From Saxidomus purpurata (Eukaryota; Mollusca; Bivalvia; Venerida; Veneridae), in contig JAFMSR010000015.1 of assembly GCA_022818135.1 (NCBI GenBank), positions 124,001 through 188,000 on the forward strand: a DNA stretch of 64,000 nt. The letters are read 5' to 3'. Below the pieces are notes generated by a model. The model saw only the letters and a list, made by a program, of their open reading frames with translations, was not told the DNA's origin and made no database searches. The translations under genes and the position numbers were made by a program. Shown piece by piece: positions 12,201 through 23,261 of this stretch (the stretch's first letter is position 1; each line of letters begins with the position of its first letter).

Positions 12201-12592
12201 CGTAACATTGCTCAGTATGCTGTTACATCAAGTGGTCAGATGTTCCAATTAAAACTATCAGACATATTGCAAAACATGTGTTCAACATTCCACTCCTAAG
12301 TACCAATCCTTACGATAATCTATGTTTCAGACCGAACATTTTCAATGCCTTCAGCGCTTTGATTTTGTTTGTATTTGTGCTTCATCTTTAAGGGCTATAA
12401 TCGGAACGACCCGTTGCTCACCGCGACCGGACACAATTGGAATTTATATATAATTATTTGTATTACCAAACAAATATTTAAAAAAAAAAACACACAAATG
12501 AATCAACTCTTGTTCACATTGTTATTTAACATAATAGTCTATTATTGCATAAATACGACAAAGAAATTATCTTTGAACAATGAATTGATTAA

Positions 12593-13001
12593 AGTGACAT
12601 TATGCGCATTTTTTTCAAGTAAAAATCCAGCTGAATATGGTGTGTGTACAAAAGCGTAGAGGAAATAATAGCTTTTAACCAAATACACCAAACTCTTCAC
12701 GCTACCAGTATGAAATAATAACTTTCCAAATATTGATTTTCTTATTTGACTGGGAGAGTCAATTTAAGAAAAGAACAACTGCATGCAGGAGTTGCTTCCC
12801 TTCCACTGCCGAAATCTCCACCAAGACACAATCAACTATCATTTTATCAGTCCGATTTTTTATATCTAAAGCACCAACTTCAAATACTAATGCGGCATAA
12901 TCATTAATTTAACACATTTAAATGAACAGCAACCAAAAATTGCTTTTATAAAACTGTCACCAAAAATACACTATGTGCAGTAAGATGCGCATAATGTCAC
13001 T
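12593..13001. mobile_element. 409-bp MITE with TTAA target duplication, copy A
   Basis: The terminal inverted repeats read AGTGACATTATGCGCAT. TTAA lies on both sides (12589-12592 and 13002-13005). It is non-coding. The same element occurs in the opposite orientation at 31474-31882, also 409 bp, and in interrupted form at 43036-44316. A TTAA duplication is characteristic of piggyBac and Kolobok transposases. No autonomous partner is in the window. Confidence 0.9.
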
Positions 13002-13454
13002 TTAAAATAAAAATCTACACAAGAGTTTCACAATAAAGGGAAATAATAGAATCTAATTTGTGAACATGTAACAGTATAAAAGTATCTGCGCTTCAATGTA
13101 TACTATATTTTTGAAAAATATACTTCTTGTTATTTCTGACTGATATTTAGGTGAGGGAGACACTTTATAAAGTTCGCATTGCTAGTTGATGTATTGCAGA
13201 ATGTGTTTACACAGTCGATGATATGTAAACGCTAACTGTATATATGCAGTGTCGAATCAGTGTACATGGCAGTAATTCAATTATTCTGAATTTTGCCTAC
13301 ATTAGTGTTACAATGATTTAAAGCATTAACAAGTATATTTCGCAACGGAAACGGTTTTTAATTTATTTTTAAGCCGAGACCACAAACACAATCCACACAC
13401 GTTTCAGCTAAAGTCGATATACTTTGCAGGCGAAAGCAGAAACCTGTCAGGGTT

Positions 13455-13626
13455 TGGGGAGGGGGGGGCGGCTATACGTTTGACGCATGCCGGCGTACGC
13501 CGGTCTATTCGATTCTAAAAGCCAGAATAAATTCGGCGCCTTTTAAGCAATGAGGTTTGTATATACCGGCGTACCCTGGCTTACTCCGCATAAGTTCCGT
13601 CCAGCGTCAAACGTATAAACCCCTTC
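13455..13626. mobile_element. Short GC-rich MITE
   Basis: TATACGTTTGACGC near the left end (13473-13486) is inverted near the right end (13604-13617). GGGG/CCCC lie just outside and CCGGCGTACGCCGG just inside. Local GC is far above the surroundings. The exact ends and target duplication are unclear because the left flank is a poly-G run. Confidence 0.65.
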
Positions 13627-13714
13627 GCTGAGTTGTTTTCAAAATTGCCTATACTAAAACAAGGGTCACGTGACCTTGACACCTCGTTAAAAAGCGGCAT
13701 AACTCTATCAAATA

Positions 13715-13855
13715 TGGCCTTGACCTACACAATTTTGCAGCATCACGACCCTTTTGTCATAAGCAATGCACTTTGAAGGTTTGATGAAAAAATCTAAAGA
13801 AATGGCAAAGTTATAGCCAACATTAAGTTTTCGTGACAAAAACTTTTACAAAAAG
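13715..13855. repeat. Dispersed repeat, second module, copy 2
   Basis: Counterpart of 7320-7445. It includes the 'GACCTTGACCTACACAA' type motif and 'AATGGCAAAGTTATAGCC'. Confidence 0.7.
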
Positions 13856-13899
13856 TGGCATTACTCTGCCAAAAATGACCTTGTCCTACAAAAATTTGA

Positions 13900-14085
13900 A
13901 AAAGATGTTACGTACATTTAAGCCGACATTTGAACTTTCACTTTCCATGGGTTAACCAAACCAATTGATGCATTTTCTGTAATTTTCTACTTTCAGTTTT
14001 CACAGGTTTAAACATACTGTAGGCCTATTTGAAACTAGATGGGTGATCTGCAAAACACGTATGTCGCCCTATTACACTTAACCAA
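13900..14085. repeat. Dispersed repeat, copy 2
   Basis: Counterpart of 7080-7250 with very high identity, including CTTTCCATGGGTTAACCAAA. Confidence 0.8.
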
Positions 14086-14089
14086 TAAT

Positions 14090-15205
14090 TTCAAAAGGGG
14101 CATAACTCTGTCAAATATGACTTTAACCTACCAAACTTCATCACTTTTGATTTCAAACTTTCGACTGCTTTACCTGTTTAAAACTGTTCTTCAGTGTTGT
14201 GAGTACATCGCTGTTGAAAGGAACTTTTAAGGTTGATGGATTATTTTTTCTTTTTGTTTCATTCAGGAAGCAAGGAAGTTCGAAGTGAAAGTGAGGTTGT
14301 CTAACATTTGTCTGATACAGACAAAAAGAGATTTGAGCGTGGTAGATCATAGACAGTATATAACCCAGGATGACCGGAAAACTGTTCATTTTCACAAAAA
14401 CTGAAATATATTACCGTTTTCACAAGTTCCAAATATCGTTTTATTTATATGCTATAGGCTGGCGGCCATGAAAATGAAGTCAGAAATCTGACAATTCGGG
14501 TGAAAAAATGTGATGATCTGGATAAAATCTGCTGTTGCATCAGAGTAAACTTGTAACACGAAATAAAGCTCAAAGTGAAAATGGTGCTTTTTATATAATT
14601 TAGTACAAGTAATTCCATAATTGTACAGAATAGAGGCGAAAACGTCCATGGTATGCTAGGACAGTCTTTAATCTGTTTTCTCGCCTCTGGCAATAACACC
14701 ACCATGTCAATTAACAAGGATAATTTTGACACGATTGATTGTAAAACTGTTGTATCTCAACATAAACAAAGCGGATACAGTTCTTCAATTCTAAACTTTC
14801 GAAGTGTATCTCATTTACGTTTCATTTGGTCGTTACTTGATAAATTTATATCATACCCTCGGGAAAAACTCAAAAGTATCAAAAGTTTTTTTTTCTTTTG
14901 AGGCCCCAGCAGGGTAACTCCTTTTATTGTGTAAATGGTATATGTTTCTTACAATATCATGTCAACAACGCCAAAGTGGTGAAAAACATAACATTCACAG
15001 ACATGTTTCAAAGTTTCAAGTTTCAAAGTTGTACACATATAAGCGATATATATATAGATATAATTTCTAGTACGTTCAATGTGATAATAATTAAGTAAAA
15101 GAAATTCCTTTTCTAAACTACTTTTCTGCCAATAATGTTAAATATGTACAGCTTGCAGATTTCATAATACTGTGCCGTTTCAGTGTTTGCTTTACACACA
15201 GGTAG
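14090..15205. other. Non-coding stretch
   Basis: Short open frames on both strands (14039-15098) overlap each other, are Lys/Asn/Phe-rich and show no domain. I see no gene or clear element. Confidence 0.55.
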
Positions 15206-15259
15206 TAAGGCCACACCAATTTGATTAATAGTTCTTCGGATTTTTTCTCTAAAAAAATG

Positions 15260-15440
15260 GGGCGGGCGAGCGAAATTTTTATTTTTATTTTATTTTTTAC
15301 TTCTCAAATTTTCACAGGCGGCGAGTACTTTTTTTATTTTTTTTATTTACTTTTCGAAATTTCACCAGCGGCGGGCACTTTTTAAAATATTCTTTATTTA
15401 CTTTTTGAAATTTCACATGCGGCGGGCACTTTTTTAATTT
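15260..15440. repeat. Three ~55-65-bp tandem units
   Basis: The unit is 'GCGGGCACTTTTT..TATTTACTTTTTGAAATTTCACA', repeated near 15262, 15316 and 15371. It lies just inside the left end of the Harbinger-like element. Confidence 0.65.
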
Positions 15441-15529
15441 GATGTTTTGACCTTTTTTACTTCTCAAAATTAGAAGGTCCCATGTCTGAAATAAATCACA
15501 TAATTATATCCTATCTTTGTATGTAATTA

Positions 15530-16230
15530 TAACAAGAGGTGTCAGTAATGCTTTCCATTAAAACAAAATGTTCGCAGTACAAAAATCTAAAGGATCTGTA
15601 TAAACAAGGGTCACAAGTAGCACGATAGTAAGCCAAGAGTTTTCAAACTTAATTGTTTACTACATTTTTAAATTAATTAAGTAGTTGCACACAAGACGTC
15701 AACTAGGAATTTTAAGTACAAATCAAGATACATGTTGACAGAGTTATCTTCCCTTGCTTACAGCTAAGTGTCATAAGTATTCCAACTTTCAAAATAATCT
15801 CTCAAACGGTCAAGTCAACAAGTGGACAAGAATGAAAATTTTAACTGAGTTTTTAAGTCGAAAAGGGCCATAATTCAAATGAAACCCTATGCATAGTAAC
15901 CTTCTCCTGCCTATATATGTTTGGAGATCATGATGGTAAATAAGTATTCCAACTTTCTAAGTAATATCTCAAACAGCTAAGTTAAAAGTTGACTGGTAAA
16001 AAAAAACTTAAACAAGGTTCTAAGACGATAAAGGGCCTTAATTAAAAAACGTCTGACAGAGTTACCTTCTCTTGTCTATAGATTGGGGTATTGATTTAAA
16101 ACAAGTATTCCAAGATTCGCAGCAATACTTTAAAGGATTAAGTTAACAAGTGGATTTTACCTATATTCAATGTATTTCCCAAGTCAAAAAAGGGGCATAA
16201 TTCTGACAAAAACCTTCACAGAGTTATGTA
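15530..16230. repeat. Pearl-like tandem monomers inside the Harbinger-like element
   Basis: Four diverged monomers of about 150 bp carry 'GACAGAGTTA(T/C)CTTCCCTTG', 'AAGTATTCCAACTTTC', 'AACAAGTGGA' and 'AAAGGGCCATAATTC'. They are related to the other AAAGGGCCATAATTC repeats in this window. Confidence 0.7.
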
Positions 16231-16797
16231 CTCTTGTCTGTGGATGGAGGTAGAGTACACGTGTTTTTTTTCCAATTGTCACCCATCACCGCGACGTCCA
16301 GCCATCGTGTCCACGCAAAGTTGGTCATCCAAATGCCCCCCAGAATCACCCATCAACCTAATTAGAGTGTCCGATCACGGTGACCATTTGTCTGGACAGT
16401 GTTTCGCGTAGTCCACATTCGGGTCGTGACTTGAAATTTAATGTTTTTTACTGATTAACTTTTATTTATCAATAAAAAATAGAAATATGTTTGTATTTTG
16501 ATGTTTTTCGAAAACTTCCAGACGCCTAAAACGTTTTAATTACGATGCCGCTATCAACAACCGAGCTACCGGAAATCGGTTGTTACGCGAATGCTTGAAT
16601 TTGAGACACTTGTAACAAAAAGAGTTTGAAATGAACCGAAAGTACCTGAAAATAGCGACAATTTTTAGCGCTGCGCAAAAAATAAAATTTGATTTCTGAC
16701 GGACATGCGGCGGGGTCTTTTTTTTTTTATTTTCCACTTTAGGATTTTGAAGTAGCGGAAAATCCGACGAACTATTAATCAAATTGGTGTGGCCTAA

Positions 16798-18690
16798 ATG
16801 ACGTCGATGTCACATTCTGTAGTTAGCTCCGCCCAAATCGATACCTTTATCTATCGTACACACTGACTACTATACTGACAGTACAACTACACATCTTCGA
16901 GCTACAATTGTGACATTATTTGTTTTTTTATGAACCTAGTGCTTAGTGCTTATGTATTCTTATAGGATAAAAAAAAATTTAAACCTCGAAAGTTTATTTC
17001 ATAAAACAACTGTACTGAAACTAAATTACCTGTACAGTATAGGCCTGCAAACAGATCTATTCAATTTTTACAAACGAAACCGAACTGTACTGCGTGTTCT
17101 ATAATCAAAACGAAACAAAGATTTCATACTTTTATGTAATATAGTCCATATAATAAAATTTTGATGGAGAAAAATGTGTCCTCGGCTATGTCTCTGAAAC
17201 GTTTGCTGTTCTAAAAAGACACGGTTGTATAGAATCTGATTAATACGACGGACGTTTTACAAACATGATTCCAAGAACATTTCTTGCAGGATGTTTAGAA
17301 TGAACTGTTTTAAGACATTTTGTGTTCGTGAATCACTGTTGAACCTGCAGAGAATATGGCACCCCTAATAATCTTTCCTGTATATTTTTTTCAAACGGAA
17401 AATCCTTTCTAAAGCGAGATTAAAAATGTATAATATATATAGTTGTTGTTTTGTTGCATCATCGTCGATTAAACCGAAATTCACCTTCATAAAATTCATA
17501 AAAATGTTCTAGATCAGTGAGTGACCACACTTTAAACTTACGGTAAATTATATACATTGTACATGCGCTCTGCATACAGGTATAGCAAACGTCCGTGTAC
17601 CATCTGAGATTCAGGTAAATGTATCGCTGTACAAGCTTACGAAAAGTCAAATCGTATGTCGAAAAAATAAACACAAATTGAAAACATCAAAACTAGGCTC
17701 GAATGTACATGTAATCGTCACCAATGAAGTGAACGAAACTACTTATAAAACAAAGTAAATTTCTTTGGTACTGGCAATATGACAACTTGTACTTGTCTAC
17801 CGGTATAGGCTTTGTCTTAGAAATAAGACCTCGCATTTATTATTTATATTCAGTTTTCACTTTATATTTTACTTTTTATATTAATTGAGGAAAGTCATGC
17901 TAACAAAGATGTAAAAAAATAAACACTAGAAATTATATAAAAAATAGAAATAAGAAACAAGCATTATGTCTAAATAGTTGGACTACCGGTACTGTAAACG
18001 CTCTACTTTTGTTTTTGAAAGCTGCTTTTACTAGTACTGGTTTCTCCAGTTTTACGCAACGACTCTGATGACATTTGCACTAGATATCTTAAGCAGGGAT
18101 TGTAGAAATAATCTAATAGTCAAAAGTGTACATGATAGATATAAATCCTGTCTTTAGATAAACAAACAAAATTTAACGGTCTTTGTTACATTTCTTTCTA
18201 CACATATTATCATTTTACAGATTTCAGAGCATCGACAGAAACATTTTAGCACTACAGCACGTGCAAAGCATGCGCGGTTGTAACAAGATATCAGTATAGT
18301 GCATAATGCGAGTATTGCAATCGGATCATTTATAGACAAATTATTATGGAAGTATATTTACAATATTTTTTATTGACTACTTCTTTGACAGATATATACA
18401 CTAAATTTATGTAAGTTAAATGACACTTGTACTGGATTTACACGTACATGTTGTATGCGTATATCCTTTTCTTTGATGGGACTCTAGCACACAAGCTACA
18501 TGTACGTAAACCCCGACTAAACACTATTGAATGCCGTAAATAATATGACCGATTTACATTTTTTTCTCAGTTGTGTCATGGACCTATGTCCATGCAATAT
18601 TCTAAACACAGACACACAGGTCATCTGATTGCTCTCCGTACTGTGTAAAATGTAGCTCCGCCCACTGACGCTCATTCATTCATTACCTGT
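16798..18690. other. Non-coding AT-rich stretch
   Basis: No supported gene and no element with recognisable ends. Short frames near 17459-17674 and 18154-18339 (minus) have no domain. Confidence 0.55.
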
Positions 18691-18691
18691 A

Positions 18692-19158
18692 TTTAGGTAT
18701 GAGACGCCTAAATACATTTCCATAGACTTACATTATAAGGGTTTCTTCCGGTGCGACTACCCAAAATCTCACCGACTGCTGAAATGAGCTTTATTTTGTA
18801 GAATCAACCTAGTCCCACATAAAAATAACAAAATTTATACATGTGATCCAATACTTTATGCCAGTAATTTGGAGCTCAATGACACCACCCCCATTTTTGT
18901 GGCAGTTTTAGTGGTCACCGACCAAATATGTCAGTATTTTCAAATACCAAATATTTTGATTGTAATTTATATCCAGATTTTCCATTTCATATTTCATTTG
19001 TGATCTATCGTGCAGCGATTATTTCAAAATAATTTTTCTTGTATGCATCCACTTAGTTTCAGCCAATCAGCAATCAAACACATAGTGTAGGTCTGCATGT
19101 TCCCTAGACAAAATCACCTGCTTCCGGTTTTCACCGATTTAGGCGTCTCATACCTAAA
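18692..19158. repeat. 21-bp inverted repeats ~425 bp apart
   Basis: The 21-bp segments at 18692-18712 and 19138-19158 are exact reverse complements (TTTAGG...CCTAAA, with GTATGAGACG inside). Each is also partly self-complementary. The layout suggests a ~467-bp inverted-repeat element, but no target duplication is visible. Confidence 0.6.
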
Positions 19159-19479
19159 TTCAATCGATTCGCAACAAACACTGAAACGGCACGCTATTAT
19201 GAAATCTGCAGTATATCGTTCTTTATATCTTCCTACACTTATTGATGAGTTATATATATATTGTTTGAATTTGACCTTTTCAGCATTGCCCGCGAAACAA
19301 AAATGTAGGAAACAAAAGTCTCTGTGATTTAGTTGTATGTTTATATGCATGGCATTATGTCTAGAATTTCTTTCATACTTTTAATAGCATAGTGACTTGA
19401 AACTATATAAACCAATATTGATCAAAGAGAGCAAACCTGTAAAAATTGTTTGTGGTGAAACTGATGTGATATATACATA

Positions 19480-19522
19480 TATTTGCCCTGATGAGCATGA
19501 AAGCGAAACCGGTTGGCAAATA
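19480..19522 (+). ncRNA. Candidate type I hammerhead ribozyme
   Basis: Every core position of the hammerhead consensus is present in order. Stem I is 19480-19487 with 19515-19522 (8 bp). CUGAUGA is at 19488-19494. Stem II is GC/GC (19495-96, 19503-04) with a 6-nt loop, and GAA is at 19505-19507. Stem III is ACC/GGU (19508-19513), and U19514 completes a GUU cleavage triplet. Stem III is a zero-loop palindrome, so folding should need a dimer, as known for newt satellite hammerheads. Such minimal hammerheads are known in Penelope-like retroelements and satellites. No reverse transcriptase is seen alongside. Activity is inferred, not shown. Confidence 0.6.
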
Positions 19523-19929
19523 ATAATTTAATTATCTCATGGACTGTGTATTTATCTTTTAATATATTTAACTTTTTTTCCGGCACATGTTTTTGAATTT
19601 TTCACGTATATACTCCCTCAAGAATATTTTCTATATACATTACCATGGTTATCCGTCTTAGTTTAAAACCTCTCCATAATTTATATGCGAACAAAAAAAC
19701 GTGAAAAAAGAAAAACTAAAAAGATACAAAGCCAGTAAGAGACAGCAGTCAGTAACATACATTATAGCAGACTGCTAAATATCTTTAGTTACTATATAGT
19801 ACAGTAAACTTAAAAGAGCCAGAAAGAAAAAAAAGAAAAGAAAATGAAAACAACAAAGACAGCAGTGCAGTATTTGTGACACCAGACCCATCCCCACACT
19901 TCACACATCGTTCCCAACCAACGCTATTA

Positions 19930-20545
19930 ACTCATGCCACTTTTTGTAAAAAGAAATGATAATTTGAAGTTTCTTTGCGTTAAACATTTCTGCCCTTATA
20001 TGAAATTTAATTGGTTAATAAAAGTTTGTAATCTAGGAACTGATTTTTTTCATTTTACATAGATATATATGGTATTTAACAGCTAAAATTACAGACACCG
20101 TAGCTGGCTTTAGGTTTTGATTACCTAATAAAATGCCTATCCTTGACCAGTTTGTATCTACATTTGGACATTTATTATTTATCCATCTCTTGACTTCTCC
20201 CCAAAAAATACTTGATATTTGCCAGTCAACAAATAAATGCTGAGTTGTTTCTGCTTCTGTATGACAAAATGTAATCTACTATCAACCCTCATCCCCATCT
20301 TTTGCAACAAATAATTTGTGCCTAGGATTCTGTGATTTATTTTGAACTGGAACCATTGTAATTTAGAATCATTCGTCACAGTAAATGGAGTTTTGTATGT
20401 GTATTTCCAGTTGAAATTAGTGTTTAAATTTAGTATTGTGTTCAATTTCCTAGTTGAAGATGGTGAAGGGTTTGAGTTTTGCGTAATATAGTCATAAATA
20501 CACCTACAACCTTTTCTCCTGCTGCTTATAGAGTTTTGTAACTTA
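19930..20545 (-). pseudogene. L1/Tx1-like LINE ORF2 C-terminal relic
   Basis: On the minus strand a continuous stretch from about 20545 to 20179 reads RKGCRCIYDYI, then WKYTYKTPFTV and KLQWFQFKINHRILGTN. This is the pattern seen downstream of reverse transcriptase in L1/Tx1-type elements of fish and invertebrates. After 20179 the similarity continues (LLNTIYIYVK-like) but with several stops. No endonuclease or reverse transcriptase domain remains. The copy is old, truncated and non-functional. Confidence 0.65.
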
Positions 20546-22070
20546 CACGGACGTGGACTTCAGACTGCTGACTAGTGAATATTCTCAGGGGTTTTCTCAA
20601 GCGTGTGTGTCATCTTAATTAAAACCGTATTGCAGTTAAAGGGTCATTTAATGAACATTGACAAAAATATATAAATCTTGCCATTATATTACTTGTACTT
20701 ATATGTTCGTGTCTACAATTCAACAACTCTTCATGGAAAGCTTTACTAGCAAGAGCGGAAATTACCAGCGCATATTACCAGCACACATTACCAGCGCACA
20801 TAACCAGCATGTTCTGGTTCAATGATTTTCATTGGATTAAGGCATTTTAAAATGACCACCTTCCACACCACAACCTTACCTCGGTGGGTCGATTAGCCAA
20901 GTCAATATGGCTCTTGTTTAACTGTTTTGATAATTAGGAAACTTAACCATTGTTTCGAAATGAAAATCCGCTATTGTATTAAAAATACGCTGCTATAGAA
21001 ATGAATATTTTTTTTGGTCCCGGGCGCTCTGTACTGCATCTGGCGTAAGTACGAAAGTATTAAATTGCCACCTTGCAGAGTTTTTATAAGTCCAGTTGAT
21101 ATATATGCTAGTATCATGCAAAAGATATAGTTTCTATTGTTAACCAATTGAAGAGCTGTTAATTTTCACTGTTTTTCATTTCAAGTCAAAGTGTTAAGGA
21201 TGTTGACAGTAAGATAACAACATTTTAAGTTTTAGATATTTTATTTATTTATTTATAATAAGTAATATGTTACAACAACGGTTCTAATAGATTATACACA
21301 TTCATTTTTCATACTGTGTTTGAAAATGTGTATCTTTCCACTTAAGAATCCATATAGTTAAGACGTGTCCATAACCTAGACACATTTCAAATGCACTTCA
21401 TTAAAGCTCTTTCCACAGTTTTAGCATTCCCTATCCTCATACTCAAAATCTGAAGAACGGATTCTATTAAAATGCCATGTTTTTTTTAGTTTACTGTTAA
21501 CTTTTGCACTATGGTCAATAATCACGAACATCTACTAGAAATGTGTTTTTTTCCTTTTGACAGATTGGCAATTCTTACAATAAGTTTGCTAACATCTTAA
21601 ATCTAAAGATAAGTCACTACATTTACAGTAATGTTAATGATGACACAGACTAATGCCCTTGTGGTATTGTAAAAGAGTATTTGAGGAATTCTGACCCTAA
21701 GTGTGCCAAGTAATTGGGGAATCATGACCCCAAGTGAATTTTTTATCTTGTAACACATGCTGATCATAAAGTATTTTAGCATAAGTAATCAAACCTTGCT
21801 AATCAGGATATGCAATTGTATACTGCACAGAAAATGATGAGGCATCTGTGTCCTATGGACATATACTGATATTGTTCACATGCTGCGACATTGAAGCTTT
21901 TTCTGTGTCTGGACTGACAGTGATACGACAAGTTTGTAACTTAGCCTCTAATCCTTCAAAATGGCCGTATTGAATCATGGTCGAGAAAGTTAAAACACAA
22001 TTAATTGTTTTAAAATATACAAGAAGTATGTCAAACCGAGTCATTTCACTTATTGAAAGATTGAAATAAA
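20546..22070. other. Non-coding stretch with a small 13-bp repeat
   Basis: At 20761-20815 the unit ATTACCAGCGCAC is repeated about four times with substitutions. The rest is AT-rich, without a supported gene or transposon end. Confidence 0.55.
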
Positions 22071-22074
22071 AATA

Positions 22075-22530
22075 TACCCCACCAGCAAGAGTGTCAAACT
22101 GTCACAAAATACGCCCGGCATAACTCAGTATCTGGAACTATAAAGCTGAGAAGGCTAATTTCATCATTTTTCGATAAATCAAGGACCATAATCCAAAAGT
22201 GCCTTGGGCGATTTGGCTGGTTATCGAACTTGGCCTAGACATTGTGCCCACAAATATTTTCACCACGTTTGGTGAAGATCGGATGAAAACTGCTTAACTT
22301 AGAGAGCGGACAAGGCTTATTTGGCCAATTTTGTATTATTCAATGGCCATTATCCAGGCGATTTTGCTGGTTATCAAATTTGGCAGAAACATTATGCCGA
22401 CAAACATGTTCAGTAAATTTGTTGAAGATCAGATGAAAACTGTTCAACTTAGAGAGCGGACGTGTGTGGACAGTGGACGCCAGCCGCCCATCGCCTTCCG
22501 CAGGTATTCCCATAATACATCCCTTCGGGT
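22075..22530. repeat. Pearl-like element, two ~150-bp monomers
   Basis: Two monomers share 'TTGCTGGTTATC(A)AA', 'GAAGATC.GATGAAAACTG' and 'AACTTAGAGAGCGGAC' (near 22304 and 22455). The element ends with 'CATCCCTTCGGGTGTATAAA', a short hairpin. The left side has 'AAATATACCCC', roughly the inverse of that end. Confidence 0.6.
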
Positions 22531-22549
22531 GTATAAAAAGGGAATGACT

Positions 22550-22640
22550 GTGGAGCCGCTTTGGTCCAGTTGTAGCGCGTCTGCCTCGGGATCAGAGGGT
22601 CCCGTATTCGATCAACATTAGTGCCCAAGTAGTGGTAAGA
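22550..22640 (+). mobile_element. tRNA-derived SINE head
   Basis: A-box-like GGTCCAGTTGTAGCGCG is followed by CTGCCTCGGGATCAGAGGG and a degraded B box (GTATTCGATC). No good T stem is formed, so this is a SINE head or tRNA pseudogene. Confidence 0.5.
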
Positions 22641-22785
22641 CAGAGAACTTGTTTCTTAATCGAGATTAAATGAAATAGTATAAATGAAAGGGAGGAATTA
22701 TTACTATATAGGATAGTAAAATTAGATTTTACAGAGTTTCACTATTTTCATTAGGAGTAACATATAATAATTATAGAATATTCAT

Positions 22786-22791
22786 TTTATT
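22786..22791 (-). promoter_or_regulatory. Possible poly(A) signal of the GPCR gene
   Basis: The minus strand reads AATAAA, about 470 nt beyond the GPCR stop codon. Its placement is plausible, but there is no transcript evidence. Confidence 0.3.
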
Positions 22792-22989
22792 CTCCCCGAA
22801 GGAGAGTATGTATTTGCCCCTTTGACAATACTTAGCATTATCTAAAGAATTCAAAGGATTGACTCGAATCTTAACCATTGAATGAGGTGCAGCGACAAAG
22901 AGTCACACAAATTTTTCTTTGGTCATTTTGGAATTATCCCACTTTAATTCGGAAAAGGAAATAAACTCACATTCTACGGCTTGGCTTTC

Positions 22990-23155
22990 TACAATCATAC
23001 ATGACCTGACTTTGTATGACCCGAGTTTCTATAACCTGACTGCCTACGACTTTAATTTTTACGACATGGCTTTCAATGACTTGACTTTGTATGACCTGAA
23101 TGTAGATGACCCGACTTTCTATGGCATGACTTTCCAAGGAAACTTGTATCCCTCG
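22990..23155. repeat. 15-bp minisatellite downstream of the GPCR
   Basis: About nine to ten units of roughly 15 bp (TATGACCTGACTTTC-like). On the plus strand it stays open and would read pentapeptides of the form (Y/N/D)D(L/P/F/M)(T/S/N)x. It lies in the probable 3' UTR or flank of the minus-strand GPCR. The open frame is a consequence of the 15-bp period. Confidence 0.7.
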
Positions 23156-23261
23156 TTCATGGAAGGAACAAAAGAGTTTTCATCTCAACCGTGAATCTGT
23201 TTTTCTCTAAAACTTCGATTTTTTCCTATGTAGGTATGTACCGTTTCCATGCATTTCTAGT

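Larger units (their letters stand above)
15209..16794. mobile_element. 1.59-kb Harbinger-like non-autonomous element
   Basis: The ends are inverted repeats of about 37 bp starting GGCCACACCAATTTGATTAA. TAA lies immediately outside each end (15206-15208 and 16795-16797). A 3-bp TWA duplication with GGCC-type ends fits PIF/Harbinger transposons. No transposase or Myb-like frame is present. The interior is filled by other repeats (15260-15440 and 15530-16230), so the element looks like a carrier of captured or nested sequence. Confidence 0.8.

Noticed and set aside
13455..13470. Poly-G run as an independent G-quadruplex signal
   Set aside because: It is part of the flank or end of the GC-rich MITE and is less regular than 45471-45505.
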